Made by a program: the position numbers and the translations under genes
Notes under the pieces: generated by a model
What the model saw: only the letters and a program-made list of their open reading frames with translations
What the model was told of the DNA's origin: nothing
The model's database searches: none
Shown: one piece after another, positions 22,761-33,776 of the stretch
Layout: each line of letters opens with the position of its first letter
Position numbering within the stretch: position 1 is the stretch's first letter
Origin: Asterias amurensis
Taxonomy: Eukaryota; Echinodermata; Asteroidea; Forcipulatida; Asteriidae
Assembly (NCBI RefSeq): GCF_032118995.1
Contig: NC_092668.1
Span: 12,317,501 to 12,381,500 of the forward strand
DNA: 64,000 bases
Direction of reading: 5' to 3'

Positions 22761-24595
22761 GTTGCCATTTGGTAACATTGTGGTGTGGCGTCAACATGAC
22801 CCAGTTCGATCCAGTTACCAATTCCCAGTTCAATGGGGCTGCTTTTAATTAGAGGTCAAAGGTAATAATTTTTAAGGGGAAATGTAAACCCGAGTGCACC
22901 TTTAAGAATATTAATTGTTTCTTCGCGTATTGCCCGAGCCATCCGAACAGCAAGTTTATATTGTACATAATTTGGTTAATATTTTTAATAAAAGTTAGAT
23001 CTAGATGGAAAATATTAGCTCCTAAACACCCAGTGGTAACGATCAGATTTTGTGATTTCTCTGTAAAGTAAAACTTCAATGACTATTTTTATATTTGATA
23101 TTCGTCATTGTCCAACCCATTGTATATAGGGAAAACTAATTAAATCCGCTCTGTGCTTGGCCAATAGAGGGAGCCCTAGTGGTAGCGGGGCGGTTTTGGT
23201 AGTTAGCATGTTTTGGTTGCATTTAAAAGAAAGTTTACTTCTTAAATCTGCAAGGGGTTATAAACAGCCTTGAAAGCTTTCTTACGTCTATTAGCATATT
23301 GCTAATTAGCATATTGTTTGTCTAATGATGCCATTAAATGGCGCGCTGTGTGATACCCTATGCATTGTTCATGAGTTAAATCCGTTGCTAGATTCAAACC
23401 GCTATCACTATAGTCTGGCCCCTCTTGTCCGCCTTGTAAATCGGTATGCTTCAACGCTATCGTCCGCAGGGAAACTAACTTGCTGCAACTTGGGATGGTC
23501 AATACCGGTTGGGCTAGCACAGAGCGGGTTTCAACAAATGCTGCGTTTAGGAGCATTTGTGTATTGTGTTATAATGCATGAAAGAAAGTGTAATTTTGGT
23601 GATGAGATGTTAGTGTGTATAGGGGAGAATTAAATGTGATTTCTTCCATGACGATTTTTAAAAAATCGAAGCCGGCGTTCGAAATTATTTTTCAATTATT
23701 TTAAGGCAACTTCACGCACGCGTTTCCGTCAATGGGGACGTTTTTGTTTCTCTCATGTTTCAATGAATGATCTTCCCGCTAAGGGAACTCGGCAAGTTTA
23801 AAGCATTTTCATTCGTGAAACAGATTGTATATAATGTAAAATTGTATACAATGTACAAATTAATATCAACAGATTATTTTGGGATTGCAAAACGATCATA
23901 TACTGATTTGTAAAGTAATTTTAGTAAAGCGCCAATAGTTTAAGTTCTGGGCAAAAATGTGGTGTTTTTTTTTTGTCCGTCTTAAAATAAATCCATTGAA
24001 GACGCATTTATCATATTCTGATTCAAAGTGCGCCCTCTCTGTTTCCTCGCGGGGAAGTTTTGACCACGCCCGAATGATTAACCCGAACAAAAGAAATATA
24101 ATTCTGTTAAGAACCCCCTGTTTTGCTGACTGTATTTATTGATTATTTTATTTATCCATTTGTTTTATTTGTTTACTTTATTTGTACTTTTTGTCGGTAA
24201 TGTGGAATGGCTATGGGATGTTAAAATTGTACTTGAGTGTTATTAAGAGATACTATTTTAAGATCTTGTTTTCTTGTTTAACCTTGACAATTACCGTCTG
24301 TAATTTCATTAATTTGCTTATTTTGTCTGTTTAAATTTATGTCACGGCCACATTCTGTTTTGCCTCTTGCTTTTGAGATATAAGATAAACAATTATTCTT
24401 GTAAATTGTCCATGGTTTATTGTTTGTATGCAACATGGAGTAACTTTGACTTTTTGAAATAAATTTATTTTGCATACGTTTTAGCTTTAACAAAATCAAC
24501 ATACATTATTAAATGTTGAAGCCAACGTTGTAACAGGAACACACTTTGATGCTGTTGGGGGCGCTATATCACCACAGCAATCGAATCCATTTGAG

Positions 24596-24748
24596 GCCCT
24601 TTTCGAAACCACGGCTTTGGATTCGGCATCGGGCCGTCTGAAGCCCCGAGCACGTATACGCAAAGCACGCTCTTAAATGTCAAAACAGTCGCAGGGCCAA
24701 TCTAGCCTGAGCCGAATCTGGAGTCGAAACCGTGGTTTCGAAAAGGGC
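24596..24748. mobile_element. Short inverted-repeat element (GCCCTTTTCGAAACCACGG ends)
   Basis: The left end GCCCTTTTCGAAACCACGG is matched by CCGTGGTTTCGAAAAGGGC at the right. A related copy is in a catsper3 intron at 49657-49774. Confidence 0.8.
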
Positions 24749-25019
24749 ATAAGTTTAAACAAAAATTAGCTGTATTTAGTGTAATCCATTCTATTATGTA
24801 TAAAATAATGATCAACACGCAGCCGACAATGGGTTTTAAAAACCCATAGGAGCATTCATTTCTTTCCTTGCAAGTTTGCTATCCTAAAGCTGCATATAAT
24901 TTTCATATTTGAAATTTTATCAAAAGTAGCCTAAAAAAATGTACCATAATTGAAAGGTTTTGTTTTTTGCATAATTATTATGGGTGTTGGTAATTATTAC
25001 TCGCAATAATCTTCGATAT

Positions 25020-25320
25020 ACTCGCTTTATTTGAATATTCATACATTGGTCATAATCATTCATGAATATTCATACCTTGAGCCAAATTATTCATGAATAT
25101 TTATACGTTGGTCGTAATCTTTCATGAATATTCATACGTGAATACAATCCGGGAACGATGTTTGTTTTGAATATTCATAGTAATGTATGAATGATACAAT
25201 TAAGTCGTATAGTAAGCTAAGGATATGTTCTTGTTGGAAATCCACCAATATATGAATATTCATATTATGTATGAATATCCATATTTAATTGTTCATATTC
25301 TGTATGAATATTCATATAAA
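25020..25320. repeat. Cluster of ATGAATATTCAT palindromes
   Basis: About a dozen copies of TGAATATTCAT or one-base variants occur in 300 bp, spaced roughly 15-45 bp, with CATTGGTCATAATC-like spacers in the left half. It looks like a decayed tandem array. Confidence 0.75.
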
Positions 25321-25439
25321 CACGAGATCACTTGATGGAGCTGTACATTACGTGAGTGAGAAGTTTGAAGAAATAAAATACCGAATAAAGTTTAATAAAT
25401 GGTTAATTATTTGTCTTTTACTTCATCATACTTGTTTTT

Positions 25440-25822
25440 TAGATGCAGTGGACACTATTGGTAATTGTCAAAGACAAGCCTTCACAGTTGGTGTATCTCA
25501 ACATATGCATAAAATAAACCTGTGAAAATTTGAGCTCAGTCGGTCATCGAACTTGCAAGATAATAAAGCAAGAAAAAACACCCTTGTCACATGAAGTTGT
25601 GTGTGTTTAGATGGTTGATTTCGAGACCTCAAGTTCTAAACTTGAGGTCTTGAAATCAAATTCGTGGAAAATTACTTCTTTCTCGAAAACTATGGCACTT
25701 CAGAGGGAGCCGTTTCTCACAATGTTTTATACCATCAACCTCTCCCCATTACTTGTCACCAAGAAAGGTTTTATGCTAATAATTATTTTTGAGTAATTAC
25801 CAATAGTGTCCACTGCCTTTAA
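25440..25822 (-). mobile_element. MITE family M1
   Basis: The left end is GATGCAGTGGACACTATTGG with its TTAA altered; the right end is CACTGCCTTTAA. The body and the GAGACCTCAAGTTCTAAACT palindrome are intact. Confidence 0.8.
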
Positions 25823-26443
25823 TGTTTGTTGTTTGTTGTTGATCTTGTTAATATAAACACATATTGTTTAAAAGGGCGTAGCGATTAGCCTTGATATTTT
25901 TTATTCAGACACAATCAAGTTCAATCAGAACAAACAAACACCCCAACAAACAAACAAACTATTTTGCCTGGGTATAAACAAATTCGCTTGCTGGGCTATT
26001 CACTATTTGTTGTCCCATGTCCGTGATGCAAGTATATAAGCTGATAGCGAACCACATCCAGCTGTGTTGTAAACCCTTTGTGGGCTGGACAAATGTGAAA
26101 AATATAAAAGTTCACGCACAATCCGAACTGACGTCTGCAGCTTCGGCTACGGCTGTTTCTATAGGTGTTGCTGAGGATGTCCTATACCTCAACGCATGAT
26201 CACGCTGAAACCTAGCCGTAGCTGTTATAGCCGCCTATTCGAATATGGCCTGAATTTGGTGAATTGAAGAGATATTTGGCAACCCTTTCCCCCCCCCCCC
26301 CCTATTGTGTCTTCATTGTTTTCTTGGAATTTCAGGAATGCGTCAGAGGGTTTAAGGCGAGGTAACATACCTCTCAATCAAGAAGAAAAGGGTGTGTGAT
26401 AGACTGGTACCCTGTCTCTATCTGCAAGGATAAAGACGGGTAT

Positions 26444-26662
26444 ACTTGCTTGTCAGAACAAGTGATTTCATTGGATAAATTGATTTCAATGGATTTGCGT
26501 TTTGATTGGTCGGTGGTGACGTTTGGCAACTGCACTTGCGGTCATCTGCATTATGGTATATGTATGTAGGTGAAAGGTGATTATGGACTGGGCATGGGAT
26601 CGACCTATAGGCTCGAGGCCACTCTCTGGCGTAATTCACAAGCCTCGAAGTGTGACGTCAGG
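26444..26662 (-). repeat. Dispersed repeat, inverted relative to 61690-61935
   Basis: Its reverse complement shares TGACGTCACA, GCCAGAGAGTGGCCTC, CACCTTTCACCTACAT and GACCAATCAAA with 61690-61935. No terminal repeat is clear. Confidence 0.55.
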
Positions 26663-26898
26663 TGTTCAGACCAAGTGGGTGTATGAGGTATGGGACAATA
26701 TTTAGGGAACCATTGCTGACACATTTTGGCATGGAATATGGAATAGATGTCTGATGGAAGCCTCTTTTTCAGCCCTTGCATTTTCTCTGTGGATTACATC
26801 TCAAACACTAAGCAGTGCCAGAGAACCCTAAAAGGTAAAGCAATAGGCTAGTTTTTTGTAAACGTAATGCTGAATTGTATAGGCAGCACTGTACTATA

Positions 26899-27070
26899 GT
26901 GGGTGCGTTCGTTTAGCCTTCCTGGGTCGACCCCGGTGTGTGGCGGTGCTGTTTTTTTTTTTTTTTTTTTTTTTTTCAGGACGAACGTGGGTAATTATCT
27001 GCACACGTTCGTCCTGGAAAAAAAATGCCACACACCGGGGTCGACCCGGGGAAGCTAAACGAACGCACCC
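26899..27070. mobile_element. Hairpin element with 45-bp arms and poly-T loop
   Basis: GGGTGCGTTCGTTTAG and GGTCGACCCCGGTGTGTGGC on the left are mirrored by GCCACACACCGGGGTCGACC and CTAAACGAACGCACCC on the right. A T tract and a nested ACGAACGTG / CACGTTCGT hairpin fill the centre. Confidence 0.8.
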
Positions 27071-27544
27071 AAAGAAAGATACAGCAAAGACAAGTGAAAG
27101 TTCCACTGAATACAGTGTCTACCTTCCTGAAAACACCCAAAGAAACTATGTAGGGCCTACTGTATATATTTTATTTCACACAAGCCTCGTATCAATTTAC
27201 GTTTAGCAGGCGACATTGGTAAGATTATACATTATTTTCGTGTCAATCAGAGAAAATTACCGTTTAATGCTTCTAATGGTGATGATTCAACAGAGGGCGC
27301 TGTCAGACGTAGTTGGTTCACAGTCCGCCGTATTGTGAAGGGGGGGGGGGGGGGTGGCAGTTTCTCCGGGGAACAGAATCTTCTTCCACGCCGGTCATCA
27401 TAGCTTTATTCATGGGGTAAAATGCTTTACCAAGGAACGTTTGGTCCACTATACTTTGAAAGTCAGACCGGTGAAAATTGTAGCTGTGTAATAAATTAAG
27501 TGAGCACAGAGTTGTTGTACAGAAGCTCATTTTCGCCATATGAA

Positions 27545-28095
27545 TAAAACAAAACTCTCTCTTGTCGTGTACGTACATGATGTATTATGTACGTGCGCGA
27601 TAAGTTTGGATTTATCGTGTACGTACATGATCGATAAGTGATCATGTGCGTACACGATAAATTTCGAATTGTCGTGTACTTAAAGGCAGTGTACACTATT
27701 GGTAATTACTCAAAATAATTATTAGCATAAAACCTTACTTGGTGACGAGTAATTGGGAGTTGTTGATGGTATAAAACATTGTGAGAAACGGCTCCCTCTG
27801 AAGTGCCATAGTTTTCGAGAAAGAAGTAATTTTCCACGAATTTGATTTCGAGACCTCAAGTTTAGAATTTGAGGTCTCGCAATCAACCATCTAAGCGCAC
27901 ACAACTTCGTGTGACAATGGTGTTTTTTCTTTCATTATTATCTCGCAACTTTGACAACCAATTGAGCTCAAATTTTCACAGGTTTGATATTTTATGCATA
28001 TATTGAGACACACCAAGTGAGAAGTACTATCCAGTGTCTTTAATGATCGATAAGTGATTGTGTACGAACATGATGCGTTTGGATTGATCGTGGAT
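27545..28095. repeat. CGTGTACGTACATGAT palindrome cluster split by a MITE
   Basis: Overlapping palindromes of the type TCGTGTACGTACATGA occur at 27560-27680 and resume at 28043 (GATCGATAAGTGATTGTGTA) after the M1 insertion. Confidence 0.6.
27680..28042 (+). mobile_element. MITE family M1 inside the palindrome cluster
   Basis: It runs TTAA to TTAA, with a GGCAGTGTACACTATTGG left end and a CCAGTGTCTTTAA right end. The internal palindrome is intact. Confidence 0.8.
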
Positions 28096-28096
28096 A

Positions 28097-28219
28097 ACTT
28101 TCCGTATGGCGCCACCACTTTTTCACTCATTTTTACAAAAAGGGATATCTCATTGAGGTAAATTAGATACTATATATTTCATTTCGAATGAAAAAGTGGT
28201 GGCGCCATGCGGAAACTTT
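28097..28219. mobile_element. Short hairpin element (GGCGCCACCACTTTTTCA arms)
   Basis: The left arm AACTTTCCGTATGGCGCCAC and CACTTTTTCA is mirrored by TGAAAAAGTGGTGGCGCCAT and GCGGAAACTTTT. The arms are about 35 bp and the loop about 55 bp. Confidence 0.75.
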
Positions 28220-29290
28220 TCCCAGATTAGGATAAAAAAATACGTAAAAGTTGAGGCTGTCACTTCTATTTATTTCTGACGTAAAACATGAGCCCTGTGA
28301 TGTTTGAAGCTTTGCATGGTGTGAATAGTAAGAATGAACGGTTTCATTCTTATGAGCTCTTAAATTATTCACAGGGCCTCATTGATAAACACAATATCTT
28401 ACATGCAACTCAACTACTATAGACAGTTACATGCAAATTGGTTTCTCTTCTAGCAATGGTAATCAATTTATGAATAATTAATGAGCAGATCGGTTGGAAT
28501 TCACCTTTTTCAAGAACGATCCCGATCTCAATACATTGATATTGATTATCTTTATCAAGTCGCCCTCGGCCCTAAGCGATGGGGGGCCGAGATGGACAAA
28601 AGAAGAACATCGCAACATCAATTCCATATAAACAAGTCACAATCGAACGCTCTTTCTGGTACACTCACAGTCACACTGCCTGCTGCCTGCCCCCATGTAC
28701 GACAGCGCTAACCCTTTAGCCCTTGCACACAGCAGTTCGTCCCTAAGGAGCTAATGTTTTCCCGGAATAAATAAGGAAACGTTAGGTTGTCAGAACGCTC
28801 GTGTCTTCTTCAAACGCCTAGGTGACTTGTCTACTTCAGTTTGCCAAGTTGGACCCGCTCTCTCTGCCTGTGTTTGATTGTTTTAATCAACATCATAACG
28901 TGTGCTGTTTGCATGCCGTGGAGTGCGATGTTATAACTGTCTCACTCTCTACTCTACTCTTATTGCCGTTGCTCGGATGCAGGTAAATCGCAGTTAGCAA
29001 CCCGGAGGTGGGATTTGCTTTATCAATAGCGAGAAAAAAACGAACTCGAATCTGATATGGGTTTGTGATAACGCCACCTGTAATGATAGATTATAACAGC
29101 TTTGGTGGATAGGGAAATAATAAGTCGGTTTAACTGGTGATGAGACAACGCAGTTCTGAAGCTACCTTGCACATGCTGATGACGTAGTTCTACTACTGAC
29201 ACCATCGTCAAAACAAAGGTAAGAAAGCTATCAACTTGTCCCCAATCTTGAACTTCGAATTGCACTGGGGTAGAATTTGAAGGGTGATTA
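28220..29290. other. Intergenic, nothing recognised
   Basis: Mixed composition with a GC-richer patch near 28560-28860. No splice-bounded frame, RNA fold or repeat end could be supported. Confidence 0.4.
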
Positions 29291-29837
29291 TTAAATGTAG
29301 TGGACAATATTGGTAATTACACATTACATAATTGTGAGCATCACAACGTACTTGATAACGGACAATAGAAATATGGTGGTAGTATAAAACAGTGTGAGAA
29401 ACTGCTCCCTCTGAAGTAAACGTGTTTTTTTTTTTAGACAGAGCTAGTTTCTCACTCAAATATTAAAAGACATCAGGACTGAAATTTTAGGCATTTGAAA
29501 GCGCACACATTAATTTGTGCAAAAAGGGTATTTTTCTGTCATTATTCTCTTGCATCGATGAATTGAGTCAACATTTTCACAGATTGGTTTGTTTATGCGT
29601 ATAATATTAGCCTATACACCACTAGTCTCTAACAGTTACCAATAATGTGTCCTGGGGTGGATTTCACAAAGGTAGTCCTAACTTAGGACTAGTCCTAAGC
29701 AATGCTAAGAGATAGGACTGGTCCTAAGTTAGGACCAGTAACTCAAACTAACTTAGGACTGGTCCTATCTCCTAGCATTGCCTAGGACTAGTCCTAAGTT
29801 AGGACTACCTTTGTGAAATCCACCCCGATGCCTTTAA
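29291..29837 (+). mobile_element. MITE family M1 carrying a nested M6 element
   Basis: A TTAA-flanked diverged M1 (left TTAAATGTAGTGGACAATAT, right GATGCCTTTAA) is interrupted near its right end by the palindrome at 29654-29826. Confidence 0.75.
29654..29826. mobile_element. MITE family M6, best copy
   Basis: It begins GGGGTGGATTTCACAAAGGT and ends with the exact complement. The interior repeats CTTAGGACTAGTCCTAAG-like palindromes. It sits inside an M1, so it is the younger insertion. Confidence 0.85.
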
Positions 29838-29847
29838 TGACATCGCT

Positions 29848-30237
29848 TTAAAGGATTTGGGTACTTTTTGTAACACAAAACACAATGTCCACAGATTTAC
29901 ATAAAACTGACAGCACCGTTTGAAGACAATGACAGTAGAAAGCGTACCTTAAAATATTAGTTGCTGAGGTGCTGTAGTTTTTTTCAGAAATGAGTAAAAT
30001 AACTGAGTCATGAAAATACGTTTTTACATGCTAAAATAATCTTCGTCTCATGTTCACTGAGACGAAAATTATTTTCATGACACTGTTTTACTCATTTCTC
30101 AAAAACTACAGCACCTCAGCAACTAATATTTTCAGGGAAGCTTTCTACCATCATAATCTAAATACGATGTAAGTTTAGTGTAAATCTGTAGATATTCTGT
30201 TATTAATTTGTCCTACACAAAGCACATAACCCTTTAA
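29848..30237. mobile_element. MITE family M3 (foldback, TTAA target)
   Basis: It is bounded by TTAA and starts AAGGATTTGGGTACTTTTTG. Long inner arms (TTGCTGAGGTGCTGTAG and CTACAGCACCTCAGCAA; ATGAGTAAAAT and complement) fold about a centre near 30052. A part copy lies at 31139-31324. Confidence 0.8.
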
Positions 30238-31905
30238 GGGAATACCCCATGCAGTCCAAAACTTCGAGGAAGTAAAAAAATTCCATTATTTGGGTGTTCT
30301 ATTACACACCTCGTCTGGCTAACATAAATAGCCATAAGTCATAGTGTAGTTATTTCTGTAGTCTTTGTTGGTTTGTTCCATTGACCTCTCAAGCATCATA
30401 ATGTCATATGAAATAATAAATTGGTGTCCTAAATCAATGCTGCTTGTTTTTCGGTCGGTCTTCATCTTCTGAAAAATGGTGGAAGACCCTATGAAGTAGG
30501 CCCTACATTTTGTGCTGGAAATATGGATTGCACTTTGTTGCATTTCAGTTTGGCCAGATCGAATGTTAAATATTGACAAAACAACAATATGTGACCCCCC
30601 CCCCCCCCCCCGAGAAAAAATAAAATAAAAAATAAATAAATAATGAAACATTAAATCTGCGTTAAAGATACAGGATAATTGGTAGAGCTGGCAAAATAAT
30701 CAATTACTGTGTTCATGTTTTATGTGATCCACTAAGACAACTACCATTCTATTTAAAGGAACACGTTGCCTTGGATCGGTCGAGTTGGTCTTTGAAAACG
30801 TGTGTAACCGTTTGTTATGACATGCACATGGGTATAAAGATGTAAAAGTAGAATACAATGATCCACACAAACATGCCTCGAAATTGCACGGTTTTCCGTT
30901 TACCTCGTCGACTAACACAGTCGGCCAGTTATGGGAGTCAAAATTTTGACCCCCATAAATGGCCGACCGTGTTGGGTTGCACAATAAAGGGCAAACCTCG
31001 CAATTTCGAGGCAAACTTGTGTGGATCATTGTATTCTACTTTTAAAACATCTTTCTAACCATATGCATTTTATAAAAAATGGTTACAAACGCTTTGTATA
31101 GACCAACTCGTCCGATCTAAGGCAACGTGTTCCTGTAATACGTTTTTACATGCTAAAACTGAGACGAAAATTATTACTTTTACTCATTTCTCAAAACCTA
31201 CAGCACCTCAGTAAGTAAAATTTCAAGGGAAGCTTTCTACTATCATAATTTTTAAACTGTGTAAGTTTAATGTAAATCTGTGGACATTGTGTTTTTTGTT
31301 AGGAAAAAGTATCATACCCTTTAAGGGAATACCCCTTGCAGTCCCAAACTTCGAGGAAGTAAAACATTCCTTTATTTGGGTGTGATATTACACACCTCGT
31401 CTGGCTAACATAAATAGCCATAAGTCATAGTGTAGTTATTTCTGTAGTCTTTGTTGGTTTGTTCCATTGACCTCTCAAGCATCATAATGTCATATGAAAT
31501 AATAAATTGGTGTCCTAAATCAACGCTGCTTGTTTTTTCGGTCGGTCTTCATCTTCTGAAAAATGGTGGAAGACCCTATGAAGTAGGCCCTACATTTTGT
31601 GCTGGAAACATGGATTGCACGTTGTTGCGTTTGAGTTTTGCCAGATCGAATGTTAAACATTGAAATTCATTTTCATCAAATAATAAACCACAAGGGAAAT
31701 CACACAAAACAACAATCTGTTACCCCCCCCCCAAAAAAAAAAAAAATAAAAAAAAAATTAAAAAAATGAAACATTAAATCTGTGAAAATTCAGTCGAATT
31801 CTGCGTTAAAGGTATATACAGGATAATTGGTAGAGCTGGCAAAATAGTCAATGACTGTGTTCATGTTTTGTGTGATTACTAAGACAACTACCATTCTGCA
31901 TTCTG
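30016..31905 (+). repeat. Direct duplication of about 0.75 kb with a MITE at the junction
   Basis: Sequence 30016-30752 recurs at about 31138-31905. Shared landmarks include ACACACCTCGTCTGGCTAAC, GGAAGACCCTATGAAGTAGG and GACAACTACCATTCT. The copies differ at scattered sites and in the M3 palindrome and poly-C/poly-A lengths. An M2 element separates them. Confidence 0.85.
30753..31138. mobile_element. MITE family M2 between duplicated segments
   Basis: The left end is TTAAAGGAACACGTTGCC; the right end is GGCAACGTGTTCCTGTAA. The hairpin centre is TCAAAATTTTGA near 30937-30948. Confidence 0.8.
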
Positions 31906-32456
31906 TTTAAATGTCCCTCTTTGCTCAAAAGTATAGTGAAGCACAACTAAAGTTCAACAACCAGTTGTTCTATACACATGCCAGTCTGCATATAAATTAC
32001 TTCATGACAGAAACCACTGAGCAAACGCCTGCCAGACTAGTCTGTTACATTCTATAAAGTATTAGACCATTTTCGAAATTGTTTTTGTGAGTTTGATACG
32101 ACTAAAACATGCTTATTTACAGCTGTATGGCAAACGAATAATAATGAATGACAAATTGATATTATAAGTAAATAATATCATAATCTAAGCGGATTTGATA
32201 TTGCGAAATATTTTTGTAATCTTCGTATGCTGGGTTTCCCCTTTGTTGAGGTTTATGATAATATTGTTGACCTTATGTATCTGCATGCGGATCTTGATTG
32301 CTTTAAATACTTGGAAATTAAATTCAATATAAAACAAAATTACAGGAAACTTGTGGGCATGTAGCATAATATTACAAAGAGTGTGGCCCTCGGGTAGAAT
32401 AATAAAAACTCAAATAACTTGAACACGGGCTGTCGTATTTTGATCAAAATACTCTC

Positions 32457-32830
32457 TTAATAAAGCCATTGGACACTTTCGGTAAACAGTATTGTCCAAG
32501 GCCCACACTTCGTGTATCACAACTTCTTTTTATAAAATAACAAACCTGTGAAAATTTAGGCTCAATCGGTCATCGGAGTCGGGAGAAAATAACGGGAAAA
32601 CCCACCCTTGTTTCCGCACGTTTCCTCGTGTCATGATATGTGTTCAAAATAATTCGCAATTCTCGCTATCGAGAATTTATATTGTTTTAATGTTTTCTCA
32701 AAAAGTAAAGCATTTCATGAAATAATATTTCAAGGGAAGTCTTTCACCATTACCTTCTGTAAACCCTGTCAGTTATTTGTAAATCTGTGAACTTTTTTTG
32801 TTCTGTACCGAAAGTGTATAATGGCTTTAA
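32457..32830. mobile_element. MITE family M4 (TTAA-flanked)
   Basis: The left end is TTAATAAAGCCATTGGACAC with TTCGGTAAACAG. The right end mirrors it with CTGTACCGAAAGTG and AATGGCTTTAA. A central AATTCTCGCTATCGAGAATT palindrome is present. A second copy is at 57336-57702. Confidence 0.8.
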
Positions 32831-33639
32831 AAAAACTCTTGCAACCTTATCTTGTTATAAAATCATAATGCCACCATAAAAGTTAACGTCTCACTCAATG
32901 GTAACAATTTTATATCATTATTTACTCTTTATTATCTTGGTCAACAACCGGTCGTGTGGAAGTCCCATCGCAACAGTAAAATTCTCAGAAAAGGATCAAG
33001 TTTTGACAACGTCTTCAATTAAACCCAAGACCGTCTTGACTAATCAAATGCCTCAGTAGTTCCTCACAAACGTATCCATGAACATCGGCCTTGTTCCACA
33101 TTTCAATCCTTTAATCCTGTTCAGTGATGAAATAGGATTAACTTAACAACCTTGGAGTTTGGCTAGACAACGTCGATCCGTGACTTTTTAACCCACAGTG
33201 ATTTTGTTACAGAGCCCATCGCACAAACTCGTAAATTAGCACCAATAACACTTAAAAAACCTCCAGAGATGTTGTGTACTTAACTGTTAAAGTATACTTA
33301 AGAATACACGCACACGTGCTTTCCATGTGAACTAGCTTTGGGATGAGCATCCCCGACCGCCATTGTATTTTTATGACTCAATTAAGTTGTTTGCTGGTGC
33401 CGGTTTTCCATTCATTCAAGTCTTTTGTTAAGTAAGTAACGTACCTATACTTCATTGTATTGTATAGACAACATCAACCCCAGTGATCAAACGTAAACAC
33501 GTTGGGTTGAAGCGAAACTCTGGTGTCAGTGTTTCATATTTCAGACGCCATTTTGTTGGGTTATCATGGAAGTGTACTGTAAAGATATGAAACTGCTAGT
33601 ATGTGGAGTTACAATGTGTCTACTTTTGTTTGTTTTCAG
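32831..33639 (+). other. Upstream region and probable 5'UTR intron of the orphan gene
   Basis: No repeat ends are seen. A TTTGTTTGTTTTCAG acceptor ends at 33639, suggesting that a non-coding 5' exon lies upstream, perhaps in this stretch. No TATA box is convincing. Confidence 0.4.
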
Positions 33640-33776
33640 ATTCTTGATGCAACTGTGGAGTGATGCGATACTTTGAACAAAAAGCAAAGACTTGAAACAA
33701 AAGCACCACCTATATGGACGTACACGTGTGCTAGCGTGTTCTCGTTGTTTCTCACGTGAATATACCACCAGACATA

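Larger units (their letters stand above)
20383..24500 (+). other. unc5: Probable UNC5 3'UTR and downstream flank
   Basis: No coding region is recognisable. AATAAA motifs at 22171-22176 and around 24459 are candidate polyadenylation signals, but the true end is unknown. The stretch contains a partial M5 end at 20427-20490, an ATCA-type simple repeat at 20688-20722, an M1 MITE and an AACTGGTTT array. Confidence 0.4.

Noticed and set aside
23302-23633. Overlapping open frames of about 85-100 codons on both strands
   Set aside because: No family resemblance, no splice context and no start context; open on both strands at once, which suggests chance in a GC-richer patch.
28481-28711. 76-codon frame with mixed composition
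   Set aside because: No domain, no splice sites and no upstream signals.
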